NCBI RefSeq assembly: GCF_017347095.1
Contig: NZ_JADPRZ010000007.1
Span: 89,503 to 153,502 of the forward strand
Length of the DNA stretch: 64,000 bases
Source of the DNA: Sporosarcina sp. E16_8
GTDB taxonomy: Bacteria > Bacillota > Bacilli > Bacillales_A > Planococcaceae
Reading direction: 5' to 3'
The notes below the pieces were generated by a model. That model saw nothing but the letters and a program-made list of their open reading frames with translations. It did not search any database and was not told the origin of the DNA. Positions 1-8,208 of this stretch are shown one piece after another (the first letter of the stretch is position 1; the number at the start of each line of letters is the position of its first letter). A program made the position numbers and the translations under genes.

Positions 1-294
1 AATGTCACGGATTTTACGTGGTACGAGTATACATACAAAGAACAGATGCCATAATCCGTCCAGTTTTTTTGCGATACGGAGTGCCGCTGAAGACTTGGTG
101 AACGCTTTACCGTTTTCAATCAAAACCAAGCTGTCAACGTCTTCCGGAATGGCATATTTTCTCGTGAGTTCGAGCCCTTTTTCGCTTTGCAATGAAGTAA
201 ATAGGAAATGGGCGGTAGGATCTCGCTTGATAATGAATTGCACACTTGCATCACAAAAGTTACAAACACCGTCAAATAAAATAATTCTTTTCAT
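1..294 (-). CDS. DCC-family thiol-disulfide oxidoreductase (DUF393), partial at window edge
   Basis: The reverse strand is open from an ATG at 294 to the window edge, giving the first 98 residues. The N-terminus reads MKRIILFDGVCNFCDASVQF, with the D-G-V-C-N-x-C signature of the DCC (DUF393/YuxK) family, whose members have a thioredoxin-like fold with a CxxC-type redox motif. A good ribosome binding site (GGGAGG) lies 8 bases before the ATG. The C-terminal part is outside the window. The physiological substrate of this family is not known to me. The gene is divergent from the small ORF at 489. Confidence 0.85.
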   Translation of the reverse strand, partial: MKRIILFDGVCNFCDASVQFIIKRDPTAHFLFTSLQSEKGLELTRKYAIPEDVDSLVLIENGKAFTKSSAALRIAKKLDGLWHLFFVCILVPRKIRDI

Positions 295-370
295 AAAATG
301 ACCTCCCGGCGTGCTTATCTCTTATAGTATAGCCTGTTAGTGTATCTATAAAACGGTAAAGTTGTAACTG

Positions 371-399
371 TTTACAGGTGAGGGAATGTTTAGTATAAT
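371..399 (+). promoter_or_regulatory. Sigma-A promoter for the 489-671 gene
   Basis: TTTACA (371-376), 17-base spacer, TATAAT (394-399). This is close to consensus and points at the small gene starting at 489, leaving a leader of about 80 bases. Confidence 0.7.
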
Positions 400-488
400 A
401 GTATGTAGAAGAAATAGTACGTACAATAAGCGTTTGGATGTTTTCCACCGCATTTAGCCCCGGCAAAATGATGAGAGGATGATAGACT

Positions 489-671
489 ATGGAACGTTTA
501 CCTATTGAACCATCTGAAATGGAACTAAGGCGTAACAAGGACTACATCAATAAGTTAAATATGATTGGTGAAGGCGGTCCGATTTATGATCAATCTGAGA
601 TGCTCGAGAAAAGGCGAGAAGAGTCCCATGTTTTCGAGGATGAAGAAAAACTTCCGCGAAATTACCAATGA
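489..671 (+). CDS. Small hypothetical protein (60 aa)
   Basis: ATG start with GAGAGGATGA upstream as ribosome binding site, a near-consensus sigma-A promoter at 371-399 and a rho-independent terminator directly after the stop, so it is a self-contained single-gene transcription unit. The product is very polar and charged (MERLPIEPSEMELRRNKDY at the N-terminus) with no membrane segment, signal peptide or cysteine. I do not recognise a family. The transcription signals make a real gene likely despite its size. Confidence 0.65.
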   Translation: MERLPIEPSEMELRRNKDYINKLNMIGEGGPIYDQSEMLEKRREESHVFEDEEKLPRNYQ

Positions 672-676
672 TCAGA

Positions 677-702
677 CCTCACAGAGATGTGAGGTTTTTC
701 TG
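677..702 (+). terminator. Rho-independent terminator after the 60-aa gene
   Basis: Stem CCTCACA (677-683) / TGTGAGG (688-694), loop GAGA, then TTTTTCTGTTT. Confidence 0.85.
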
Positions 703-892
703 TTTATATGCGGGCTATATAAGTTGAAATAAAGAGCCCCCATTGAATCTGCCGCAGCGCAGCGGAATTGAATGGAATCCTGATTGCAACATCTATAGTT
801 AGTAGACTTTCCAATATTCATTAATATCCATAGTGTCTATCGCCCGTTTGTCTTCCTTCTTTTCACATCTACTAGAAGGAGGAGGTGATAGT

Positions 893-1312
893 ATGATGCA
901 ACAAGGTAATTGGCAACAAGGTAACCATATGCAACAAGGCAATTGGCAGCAACCAAATTGTAATCAGGGTAATATGATGGGTGGCAACCAAGTGCGGCCG
1001 GTTGTATGTCCGACGCAGTATCGTTGTCACGATCGATTTGTACCGCGTGAAGTTCCTTATATCCATCCGATCGTCAATGTGAATCGGGTGCATACAGTTG
1101 AAATTCCACGTCACTATGTCACAGAAACAACACAGAATGTGATGGGGCAAACACTCCCTGCTCGACCTGGTTTCGGTCCGGGAATGGGCGGAGTCGGTCA
1201 AGGAATGGGTCCAGGAATGGGCGGATACGGTCCACAAGTTGGCGGTATCGGTAATCGACCGGGCTGTGGACATCGACCAGGCTGTGGCTGTGGAAATCGC
1301 CGCGGCTGGTGA
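893..1312 (+). CDS. CotD-like spore coat protein
   Basis: Predicted 139 aa from the ATG at 893, which has a very strong ribosome binding site (AGGAGGAGGTGAT, 7 bases upstream); the in-frame ATG at 833 lacks one. Residues 1-35 are Gln/Asn/Met-rich with repeats of QQGNWQQ. The middle contains VVCPTQYRCHDRFVPREVPYIHPIVNV-like sequence, matching the cysteine/histidine core of CotD (VCPT.Y, V.HIHP). The C-terminal third is Gly/Met/Pro-rich (GMGGVGQGMGPGMGG) and ends in PGCGHRPGCGCGNRRGW. Composition and core fit an inner coat protein of the endospore assembled late in the mother cell. No clear sigma-K promoter was found. Confidence 0.75.
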   Translation: MMQQGNWQQGNHMQQGNWQQPNCNQGNMMGGNQVRPVVCPTQYRCHDRFVPREVPYIHPIVNVNRVHTVEIPRHYVTETTQNVMGQTLPARPGFGPGMGGVGQGMGPGMGGYGPQVGGIGNRPGCGHRPGCGCGNRRGW

Positions 1313-1322
1313 TAGGTCAGAG

Positions 1323-1347
1323 TTATGGTAGAATAAAGCTACCATAA
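1323..1347 (+). terminator. Stem-loop after the coat gene, possible weak terminator
   Basis: Perfect 9-bp stem TTATGGTAG (1323-1331) / CTACCATAA (1339-1347) with a 7-base loop, 11 bases after the cotD-like stop. There is no U-tract, so termination is uncertain; it may protect the mRNA 3' end. Confidence 0.4.
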
Positions 1348-1369
1348 TGATATACAGTAGGTGAATCTA

Positions 1370-1555
1370 TTGAGAGCTTTTAAATTTGTCATTCCAGTCA
1401 TGCTACTCGTTGGAGGGTTTGGCTGGATGAAATTGACGAAAGAATTCCAAGAAGTGCCCGGATTAACGCGCTTGGCTATAATAATTGGTGCGATGATTTT
1501 AAGTGGGGTCATTTCTTACTTTTTATTTCCAAAAGACGAAGGCGAAAAATCTTGA
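1370..1555 (+). CDS. Small two-helix membrane protein (61 aa), unknown function
   Basis: The best start is TTG at 1370, placed 7 bases after AGTAGGTG; an in-frame GTG at 1361 has no ribosome binding site. The product has two hydrophobic segments, roughly residues 5-21 (FKFVIPVMLLVGGFGWM) and 35-52 (LAIIIGAMILSGVISYFLF), followed by a short charged tail (PKDEGEKS). I do not recognise a family. It is followed at once by a strong terminator. Confidence 0.65.
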   Translation: MRAFKFVIPVMLLVGGFGWMKLTKEFQEVPGLTRLAIIIGAMILSGVISYFLFPKDEGEKS

Positions 1556-1591
1556 AAAAGGACCGATAGCGAATTTGCTATCGGTCCTTTT
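1556..1591 (+). terminator. Strong rho-independent terminator
   Basis: Stem GACCGATAGC (1561-1570) / GCTATCGGTC (1577-1586), extended by AAAAG/CTTTT, with loop GAATTT. The A-tract and T-tract make it potentially bidirectional. Confidence 0.9.
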
Positions 1592-1620
1592 AATTCGCTT
1601 TTAAAAATCACGCCACTTGT

Positions 1621-1647
1621 GTTAACTTGTAATGATTATATGTTGAC
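1621..1647 (+). promoter_or_regulatory. Probable BirA (biotin repressor) operator
   Basis: GTTAAC (1621-1626), exactly 15 bases, then GTTGAC (1642-1647). The paired GTTAAC half-sites with 15-base spacing match the layout of the Bacillus BirA operator. The right half overlaps the -35 of the bioY promoter. Flanking bases match only weakly, so confidence is moderate. Confidence 0.55.
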
Positions 1648-1671
1648 TCATAATGGGTTATCTATTATTCT
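1643..1671 (+). promoter_or_regulatory. Sigma-A promoter of bioY-bioB
   Basis: TTGACT (1643-1648), 17-base spacer, TATTCT (1666-1671), 32 bases upstream of the bioY ATG. The -35 lies inside the probable BirA operator, as expected for repression by biotin. Confidence 0.7.
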
Positions 1672-1703
1672 GTTAAAGACAACATAAACTTTAGGGGTGT
1701 ATT

Positions 1704-2306
1704 ATGACAACAACTACAATAACAACGAAAAGTAAAAGTAAAAATGTAATGAGTCCGTTAACACTTGTCTACAGTGGAATGTTCGCGGCGCTGATGATGA
1801 TTGGAGCAAATATTACAGCGTTTGTACCATTTTTAGTCGTTGGTAATGTGCCGATAACATTGCAAACATTTTTCGCGATACTTGCAGGACTTATTCTTGG
1901 CAGTCGCAGGGGCGCACTGGCAATGACGGTTTATATGTTCATCGGGCTGGCGGGGGCGCCTGTATTTGCAAGATTCAGCGGTGGCTTTGGATCGATTATC
2001 AGTCCGACATTCGGATTTATCGTATCTTTCATTTTGGTAGCGTTCATTGCCGGGAAAATCGTTGAAAAGAATGGTAAATTACAGGGGTACATTATCGCGG
2101 CACTTGTTGCCATGAGTGTGAATTACCTAATCGGAACAAATTGGATGTACTTCGCGTTTAAGTTTTGGGCTGCTGCCCCGGATGCCTTTTCGTATAAAGT
2201 TGCGTGGGCATTGATGGTGCCGCCGCTACCGAAAGACATCATTCTGGCAGTCCTGGCCGGAGTTTTTGGACACCGTATGTACAAAGTGTTGAAAGTGAGG
2301 CGCTAG
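1704..2306 (+). CDS. bioY: Biotin ECF transporter substrate-binding (S) component BioY
   Basis: 200 aa integral membrane protein with about six hydrophobic segments. The family signature is visible in PITLQTFFAILAGLILGSRR and YMFIGLAGAPVFA, typical of BioY. It binds biotin and works with a shared ECF energizing module; such a module (EcfA1-EcfA2-EcfT) is encoded at 55619-58106. ATG start with AGGGGTG ribosome binding site. It is followed one base later by bioB, so the two are cotranscribed, and a probable BirA operator overlaps the promoter. The first 20 residues are a polar Thr/Lys-rich tail. Confidence 0.92.
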   Translation: MTTTTITTKSKSKNVMSPLTLVYSGMFAALMMIGANITAFVPFLVVGNVPITLQTFFAILAGLILGSRRGALAMTVYMFIGLAGAPVFARFSGGFGSIISPTFGFIVSFILVAFIAGKIVEKNGKLQGYIIAALVAMSVNYLIGTNWMYFAFKFWAAAPDAFSYKVAWALMVPPLPKDIILAVLAGVFGHRMYKVLKVRR

Positions 2307-2307
2307 T

Positions 2308-3312
2308 ATGACGAAATATGCTGATTTAGCTGAACGAGTACTCAAGGGGCATGAGTTAACGGATGAGGAAGCACTTTCTGTTCTGAACGTTTCAGACGAG
2401 GACTTACTAACGCTTCTGCATGCAGCTTATACAATTCGAAAACGTTATTATGGGAATAAAGTGAAACTCAATATGATCATGAATACGAAATCTGGCTTAT
2501 GCCCTGAAAACTGCGGTTATTGCGCACAGTCAATCATTTCTACAGCACCCATTGAAAAGTACTCCATGATGAAAAAAGAGGAGATTGTAGCGGGTGCAGC
2601 AAGAGCGGCGGAATTGAATGCGGGAACTTACTGTATCGTGGCGAGTGGGAGAGGACCTCTCAACCGTGAACTTGAAATCGTCATTGATTCTGTGAAGGAA
2701 ATCAAGTCGAAACATGAGCGTATGACTGTCTGTGCTTGTCTTGGACTGTTGAAACCGGAACAGGCGTCGCGATTGAAAGAAGCAGGCGTTGACCGTTACA
2801 ACCACAACATTAATACGTCAGCATCCCATCATGAAAGCATCACAACATCTCATACATATGAGGACCGTGTAAACACGGTTGATCTGGTCAAACAGTCGGG
2901 TATTTCACCGTGTTCAGGCGTCATCATTGGGATGCGTGAAACCAAACAAGATGTCGTCTCAATGGCGCGTAGTTTGAACGCGATGGATGCAGATTCAATT
3001 CCAGTTAACTTTTTACATGCCGTAGACGGGACGCCTCTTGGCGGTACGGATGAATTGACACCGCTTTATTGTTTGAAAGTGTTGTGCTTGTTTAGGTTCA
3101 TTAACCCTACAAAGGAAATCAGGATTTCTGGCGGACGTGAAGTGAACTTACGCAGTCTTCAGCCGTTAGGATTATACCCAGCGAACTCAATATTTATCGG
3201 AGATTATTTGACGACAGAAGGTCAGGAAAGCGACAAGGACTATCAAATGTTAAAGGATATGGGATTCGAAATTGATTTAGAACCTTTAGCAAAAAAGCCT
3301 GTTTCAGTGTGA
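2308..3312 (+). CDS. bioB: Biotin synthase
   Basis: 334 aa radical-SAM enzyme that inserts sulfur into dethiobiotin to make biotin. The radical-SAM cysteine motif is seen as CPENCGYCAQS near residue 65, and the BioB signature YNHNINTS near residue 163. Length is typical. The ATG lies one base after the bioY stop, indicating translational coupling. No bioA, bioD, bioF or bioW is present nearby, so the upstream steps are either encoded elsewhere or replaced by uptake of dethiobiotin (inference). Confidence 0.96.
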   Translation: MTKYADLAERVLKGHELTDEEALSVLNVSDEDLLTLLHAAYTIRKRYYGNKVKLNMIMNTKSGLCPENCGYCAQSIISTAPIEKYSMMKKEEIVAGAARAAELNAGTYCIVASGRGPLNRELEIVIDSVKEIKSKHERMTVCACLGLLKPEQASRLKEAGVDRYNHNINTSASHHESITTSHTYEDRVNTVDLVKQSGISPCSGVIIGMRETKQDVVSMARSLNAMDADSIPVNFLHAVDGTPLGGTDELTPLYCLKVLCLFRFINPTKEIRISGGREVNLRSLQPLGLYPANSIFIGDYLTTEGQESDKDYQMLKDMGFEIDLEPLAKKPVSV

Positions 3313-3360
3313 ATGAAAAATGGACATCCCATTTCAACGGGATGTCCATTTTTTCATTCG
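3311..3360 (+). terminator. Bidirectional terminator between bioB and the GNAT gene
   Basis: Perfect stem TGGACATCCC (3321-3330) / GGGATGTCCA (3339-3348), flanked by A- and T-tracts and a further GAATGA/TCATTC match. It serves the two convergent genes. Confidence 0.93.
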
Positions 3361-3938
3361 AGTGTATCAAACGGTTGCAGAATATCTCTTTTGCCCTTTG
3401 TGTGAAAAACAAGTACCTCATGAGTCGGATCGTATTTTTTACCGTAAAACGTTTCATCTTTATAGGTGTGGATTTCATCGTAAGTTTGTGTCATCGCATT
3501 ATAGATTTCTTCTTCACCAGAATGAGTGGGTGACCAGTATAAAATTTCAAGTACTGTGTTTTCACCTGTTGCAAGAGAACGGCGATTATAGCCAATACGC
3601 TGTGCGTGAGTGAAGTTCTCGCGTGAGTAAAATTTGAGTCGTTTTGCGGTATCTGTATCTTCATAATCGACCGGCTCCACTTCAAGGAGGATCGGTTTAT
3701 TCTTGGCCTTTAACATCGTTAACAATTTGCCGCCAAGTCCCATGCCGCGAGATTGTGTTGAAACAAATAAGTAGTCGACGAAAATAAACTTCTCGAACTC
3801 GACATACATGAGTACATGATGGGGTCCTTCATCCTTCTTGTAAACGCTCATCTTGTCTGTTAGTAACGCATCCATATGTTCCTTTGACTTCATTTCTTCA
3901 ACGGGGAAGTATTCATTTAGCTTCTCATACCAATTCAA
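3354..3938 (-). CDS. GNAT-family N-acetyltransferase
   Basis: 194 aa on the reverse strand. A central GNAT fold is supported by FVDYLFVSTQSRGMGLGGKL, where QSRGMGLGG is the acetyl-CoA pyrophosphate-binding loop (Q/R-x-x-G-x-G/A), followed by a helix and a strand (PILLEVEP). Substrate unknown. Start is TTG at 3938, preceded by GGAGGT at about 10 bases; the next ATG would remove the first 15 residues. The gene ends inside the arm of the shared terminator with bioB. Confidence 0.82.
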   Translation of the reverse strand: MNWYEKLNEYFPVEEMKSKEHMDALLTDKMSVYKKDEGPHHVLMYVEFEKFIFVDYLFVSTQSRGMGLGGKLLTMLKAKNKPILLEVEPVDYEDTDTAKRLKFYSRENFTHAQRIGYNRRSLATGENTVLEILYWSPTHSGEEEIYNAMTQTYDEIHTYKDETFYGKKYDPTHEVLVFHTKGKRDILQPFDTLE

Positions 3939-4165
3939 AATGTGTTACCTCCAATGGTTTATTTACCCCGGAGTTTTTTGTTTTGGATTGTGAGACCGAG
4001 GAAAAAAGAAGGGCAGAAAAAAATCCTCTTACTCTACTGTCTACCCATTATTTCAAATAAGTAAACTTGCTTGGTTTTAATAAAGGATTAATGAAACTAT
4101 TCCCCTGATTATCCGTATACTTAGCTATCAACAAAAAATCTTGATTAATGGAAAAGGGTGTATTT

Positions 4166-5872
4166 ATGTTTAACTTACTTATATTCTCAATTATTGTGGG
4201 CATCGTGTTCAGTCTAGTGATTGTCCCGTTTATTCTAAGTACACAAGCGAAAAATAGTACGGATGAGGCAAAGGCGACTGTAAGAGTTCCCTTTAATAGA
4301 GGAGCGGCAATTGCTTCTGTAGCCATATTGTCTGCAGTAGTCGTGTTCGTGTTTTACTATGCTACAAACATGGACCGCAACTGGACGTCTCTCTGGATGG
4401 CGATTTTAGTAGTTACTTTGTTGGGTGCATTGTCAGCAGGTGGCAAAGACCGAAAAGTGAAGCTGGTTCTGTTCCTGGGGGCGCTTGTTTTTGGAGCATA
4501 TATACTCAGCGCGCCGCTATTCAATGCCGATAAGAAATACAAAGCGGTTGAAATGGATCAGCAAGTGGAAATCACAGCGTTCGATGAAACAAAAACACCT
4601 GCTAGTGTTCCACCGAAGTTTGCACGCAATAAGATGAAGAAAGCATTCGGGCAAGTTCCGAATACGAGTTACTATGAGCTCGGCAGTCTGCAAATTCAAA
4701 AAGTCGATGGCAAATTTGTCTACATTGCACCCGTAGAGTTTTCGGGCTTCTTTAAATGGTTAAGTGCTGATACTACGCCGGGATATTTCACTATGAGTGC
4801 GACTGATTCAGCAGATAACCCGAAATTTGTGAAAGCTGAAATGGCTTATACACCATCGTCATTCTTCCACAAACAAGTGGAGCGTCATATACGGATGAAA
4901 ATGCCGAACCTCATCTTTTACGGGGATGTTCAACTTGAAATTGACGATGAAGGAAAACCGCATTATATCCGTTCTTATGGGGAATTCATTTCCGCGCGTA
5001 ATGGCTTTGATGTAAAAGGGATTGTAACGGTCGATCCTGCTACTGGCGAGGTGAAAAAATATGCGCTTGCAGATGTACCAGACTTTATCGACGGAGCTGT
5101 TTCGCCTGAAGCGGTTAGCTTGCAAAATAGTTACTTCGGGAACTATATCCACGGTTTCTGGAATTCAGTCATAGGGAAGAAAGATGTCAAGCTGCCATCT
5201 GATGAAGGAACAGAGGCGAATGTCAGTCCGATCTTCGATGAAAATGGGCATATGTATTACTTCACAGATTTCACAAGTCCAAAAGAAGGTGTCGACTCGA
5301 TGCTTGGCTATGCGTTGACGGATGGTAAGACAGGAAAAGCAACGTATTATTCAGGTAATCTGGAAGAGTCATATATGGATTCACAAGGTGCACTGCAGAT
5401 TATTGAAAAGAAATTCATCGAAAAGAAATGGTCCGGTGAAATGCCGGTCTTGTATAACTTCTACGGAGAAGCGAGTTGGCTAACGCCGGTGCTCGATTCG
5501 AATGGATTCCTGCAAAATTACTTTATTGTATCAGCTGCTAATCCGGAGATATCGGTATACGGTAACTCGCCGAACGAAGCATTGAAGCTATATAAGACAG
5601 CGCTGCAACGCGGGGGGAGTAGTGTAGAAGGTAGCTCTAGTGCGGAAGAGGCGAAAGCCGCGGTAACGGTCGTGCGTGTTTTCAAAGAGCGCGTCGGTGA
5701 CTTTACACTAATTTCGTTTTTAGCGGATGATGGACGCAACTTCATCGTGACTTCGGAAACTGTGCCACTCTCGATCTATATTCAACAAGGCGATAAGCTT
5801 GTTGTGACGTATTTAGAGACGGGTGAACTATTCTTGCCTGTGAAAGAGTTGACGAATGTTAGCATGGAATAA
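4166..5872 (+). CDS. Large membrane-anchored protein of unknown function (568 aa)
   Basis: The start at 4166 is preferred because GAAAAGGGTG lies just upstream; an ATG at 4148 would add MEKGVF and overlaps that site. The N-terminal 120 residues hold about four hydrophobic segments. The rest (about 440 residues) is soluble, rich in aromatic and charged residues, with two similar-looking stretches that each describe strand-rich folds (for example YIAPVEFSGFFKWL and HYIRSYGEFISARNGF) reminiscent of PepSY-like domains. This last point is only an impression. The C-terminal 60 residues (RVFKERVGDFTLISFLADD onward) look like a small beta-barrel. I do not recognise the family. A good terminator follows. 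Confidence 0.8.
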   Translation: MFNLLIFSIIVGIVFSLVIVPFILSTQAKNSTDEAKATVRVPFNRGAAIASVAILSAVVVFVFYYATNMDRNWTSLWMAILVVTLLGALSAGGKDRKVKLVLFLGALVFGAYILSAPLFNADKKYKAVEMDQQVEITAFDETKTPASVPPKFARNKMKKAFGQVPNTSYYELGSLQIQKVDGKFVYIAPVEFSGFFKWLSADTTPGYFTMSATDSADNPKFVKAEMAYTPSSFFHKQVERHIRMKMPNLIFYGDVQLEIDDEGKPHYIRSYGEFISARNGFDVKGIVTVDPATGEVKKYALADVPDFIDGAVSPEAVSLQNSYFGNYIHGFWNSVIGKKDVKLPSDEGTEANVSPIFDENGHMYYFTDFTSPKEGVDSMLGYALTDGKTGKATYYSGNLEESYMDSQGALQIIEKKFIEKKWSGEMPVLYNFYGEASWLTPVLDSNGFLQNYFIVSAANPEISVYGNSPNEALKLYKTALQRGGSSVEGSSSAEEAKAAVTVVRVFKERVGDFTLISFLADDGRNFIVTSETVPLSIYIQQGDKLVVTYLETGELFLPVKELTNVSME

Positions 5873-5880
5873 TGGGGAGT

Positions 5881-5916
5881 GGAGTGCAAGGCGAATTCGC
5901 CCTGTGCTCCATTTTT
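5881..5916 (+). terminator. Rho-independent terminator
   Basis: Imperfect stem from GGAGTGCA to TGTGCTCC around a palindromic core GGCGAATTCGCC (5881-5910), followed by ATTTTTAG. Confidence 0.85.
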
Positions 5917-5977
5917 AGTTGCTACGGTTAAAAGGTATTGCCTCATGCCGATACTGGCTAAGTCTGGTGCGTATCGA

Positions 5978-6007
5978 TTGCAGAACATGCGGAATATCAT
6001 GTACAAT
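5978..6007 (+). promoter_or_regulatory. Promoter of the ctsR operon
   Basis: TTGCAG (5978-5983), 18-base spacer, TACAAT (6002-6007), with the CtsR box starting three bases downstream. The same hexamer and layout recur before clpC. Confidence 0.7.
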
Positions 6008-6009
6008 CA

Positions 6010-6026
6010 AGTCAAAGATAGTCAAA
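6010..6026 (+). promoter_or_regulatory. CtsR operator upstream of ctsR
   Basis: AGTCAAAGATAGTCAAA, a direct heptad repeat matching the CtsR consensus (A/GGTCAAANANA/GGTCAAA). It overlaps the predicted transcription start and indicates autoregulation by heat-sensitive CtsR. Confidence 0.92.
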
Positions 6027-6063
6027 GTCAACGGCTTATCCCCCGTATGAAAGAGGTGAGGGC

Positions 6064-6534
6064 ATGAGAAACATTTCCGACATTATTGAAGGGTATTTGA
6101 AGGCAATAATTGAAGAGGGACAGTGTGGCACCATCGAAATTAAGCGTAATGAAGTCGCCGAGAAGTTCCAGTGCGTCCCGTCTCAGATCAATTACGTCAT
6201 TAAGACCCGCTTCACGGCGGAGCGTGGTTATGCGGTTGAATCGAAGCGTGGAGGCGGTGGCTACATACGTATTTTCCGCGTTCAGGCGAATTCCCGTAAA
6301 GAATTAATAGAACATATTTTAGATGGTATCCAATCGGGAGCCTCTTATACGATGGCTTTGGATGTCGTTTATAGACTAATTGAAGAAGAAGTCATAACGG
6401 AGCGCGAATCAAAGCTCATTCTTGCTGCGGTTGATCGAAGGACTATCCATCAGCCACTACCAGACCGAGATATCATGCGTGCACGCATTTTACAAGCAAT
6501 GCTCTTGACGCTTATTTACGAGCAGCTTAACTAA
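6064..6534 (+). CDS. ctsR: Class III heat-shock repressor CtsR
   Basis: 156 aa. N-terminal winged helix-turn-helix (residues about 1-70: NISDIIEGYLKAIIEEG, EVAEKFQCVPSQINYVI), a Gly-rich wing (SKRGGGGYIRI) that contacts DNA and senses heat, and a C-terminal helical dimerisation part. It represses clp genes by binding heptad repeats, two of which are visible in this window (6010, 8240). First gene of ctsR-mcsA-mcsB; ATG start with a GAGGTGAGGGC ribosome binding site. Confidence 0.97.
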   Translation: MRNISDIIEGYLKAIIEEGQCGTIEIKRNEVAEKFQCVPSQINYVIKTRFTAERGYAVESKRGGGGYIRIFRVQANSRKELIEHILDGIQSGASYTMALDVVYRLIEEEVITERESKLILAAVDRRTIHQPLPDRDIMRARILQAMLLTLIYEQLN

Positions 6535-6566
6535 TCACCAATCCAACTGATATGAGGTGGCTTTCG

Positions 6567-7121
6567 ATGATCTGTGAAAATTGTAAAGAACGACCTGCGT
6601 CCATTACGATCACGCAAGAAAGTGTAGTCGGGTCGCTAGAACGTCATTTGTGCGAAAAGTGCGCATTCCAATCACAAACATTCCATTTCGACCCTAATCA
6701 AGAACCGTTGTCTATTCAACAGTTCCTATCTCACTGGTTTAGCGGCTCTGATCCTTTCCAGGTACAACCGCAAACGCGGGGAGAATCAATAGAAGGACCC
6801 AAATGTCCCTCGTGTGGTCTAACGTTTCCAAAGTTCCTCGATATAGGTAAGTTTGGCTGTGCCGACTGTTATGACACATTTCGTGGCAGCTTACCGCAAG
6901 TTTTTGGCAAGCTTCACAATGGTCATTCAACTCATACAGGGAAAGTACCGGTTTCATTTAATGAACTATATGCAGTTAAAAAGAAAATTGAAGAGATCCG
7001 GGTGAAGATGAAAGAGGCTGTAGAAGCTGAGCATTTTGAAGAAGCGGCAGCTTTGCGTGATGAAGCGAATACACTAAAGGAACACCTTTCCCTTGGAGGT
7101 GAAGAAGACGATGTCAATTGA
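6567..7121 (+). CDS. mcsA: Zinc-finger adaptor and McsB activator McsA
   Basis: 184 aa from ATG 6567, which has GAGGTGG six bases upstream; an earlier ATG at 6552 lacks one. Four CxxC pairs (CENC, CEKC, CPSC, CADC) form two zinc-binding modules in the first 110 residues. A UVR-like coiled coil follows at the C-terminus (IEEIRVKMKEAVEAEHFEEA). It activates the McsB kinase and helps control CtsR. It overlaps the start of mcsB by 11 bases. Confidence 0.95.
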   Translation: MICENCKERPASITITQESVVGSLERHLCEKCAFQSQTFHFDPNQEPLSIQQFLSHWFSGSDPFQVQPQTRGESIEGPKCPSCGLTFPKFLDIGKFGCADCYDTFRGSLPQVFGKLHNGHSTHTGKVPVSFNELYAVKKKIEEIRVKMKEAVEAEHFEEAAALRDEANTLKEHLSLGGEEDDVN

Positions 7122-8199
7122 AAAATTTATGCGTAACGCGGTAACTCCTTGGATGACTGCTTATGGAGAGCACTCAGACATCGTTATGTCGACGCGGATT
7201 CGCCTTGCGCGCAACTTGACGGGTTATCGTTTTCCTATCGCGTTCACTGAAGAAGAAGCGATGGCGGTAGACAGAGCGGTTACGGGTGTTTTGCTAGATA
7301 CCATGCAGAGTGGCTATTCCTACACCAAGATGTCTGATCTTCCTGCGTTGGAACGTCAAGTACTTGTTGAAAAGCATCTAATTAGTCCGCAACTCGCAAC
7401 TCCTGATCGGCACGGCGCAGTTCTTCTATCAGAAGATGAGACCATAAGTGTCATGGTGAATGAGGAAGATCATATCCGTATCCAGTGCATCTATCCTGGA
7501 TTGCAACTCGAGGACGCCTATAAACAGGCTGATCAGGTTGATGATTACCTTGAAAAAGAACTACCGTATGCTTTCGATGAAGACTTCGGTTATTTGACGA
7601 GCTGTCCATCGAATACGGGAACGGGCATGCGTGCATCGGTGATGATGCATTTACCGGCACTCACAATGACAAAACAGATTGACCGTATTATCCCGGCTAT
7701 CTCGCGGCTCGGAATCATCGTCCGAGGGAGTTATGGCGAAGGAAGTGAAGCACCTGGCAACGTCTATCAAGTGTCAAATCAGACGACGCTTGGTAAGACG
7801 GAGCAGGAGATTCTTATGGATCTCGAAAACATTGCATCTCGGTTAATTGGGCATGAGCGGAAATCGCGGGAACTGTTACTTTCGAAGTCGCGAATTGCGC
7901 TTGAGAACAGGCTATTCCGATCGTTGGGTACGATTAGTTATGCGCGACTTCTGCCGTCAGGCGAGGCAGCACGGTGTCTATCGGACGTCAGACTGGGTAT
8001 TGACCTTGGCATCATCCAAGACGTTGATATGTCGATTTTGAACGAACTGATGATTTTCATGCAGGCAGGTTTCCTACAACAATATGCAAGCACGGAGTTA
8101 TCACAAGAAGAACGGGATATATTCAGAGCGAAACTGTTTCGAGAACGACTCAATGTGGAGAAACCCTCGCCTCCGACTGAGATTAATTCGGAAGAGTGA
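7111..8199 (+). CDS. mcsB: Protein-arginine kinase McsB
   Basis: 362 aa, homologous to phosphagen (guanidino) kinases. Visible signatures include MSTRIRLARNLTGYRFP, the nucleotide-binding SCPSNTGTGMRASVMMHLP and RGSYGEGSEAPGNVYQVSNQ. It phosphorylates arginines on CtsR and on proteins destined for ClpC-ClpP. Start at ATG 7111, 10 bases after GGAGGT, overlapping mcsA; an in-frame TTG at 7093 is not needed. In B. subtilis clpC follows directly in the same operon; here about 400 bases and a second CtsR-type promoter intervene. Confidence 0.97.
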   Translation: MSIEKFMRNAVTPWMTAYGEHSDIVMSTRIRLARNLTGYRFPIAFTEEEAMAVDRAVTGVLLDTMQSGYSYTKMSDLPALERQVLVEKHLISPQLATPDRHGAVLLSEDETISVMVNEEDHIRIQCIYPGLQLEDAYKQADQVDDYLEKELPYAFDEDFGYLTSCPSNTGTGMRASVMMHLPALTMTKQIDRIIPAISRLGIIVRGSYGEGSEAPGNVYQVSNQTTLGKTEQEILMDLENIASRLIGHERKSRELLLSKSRIALENRLFRSLGTISYARLLPSGEAARCLSDVRLGIDLGIIQDVDMSILNELMIFMQAGFLQQYASTELSQEERDIFRAKLFRERLNVEKPSPPTEINSEE

Positions 8200-8208
8200 G
8201 CAGGTATT

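Noticed and set aside
872..1345. 157-codon reverse-strand ORF over the coat gene
   Set aside because: Low-complexity shadow of the repetitive plus-strand cotD-like gene, which has a strong ribosome binding site.
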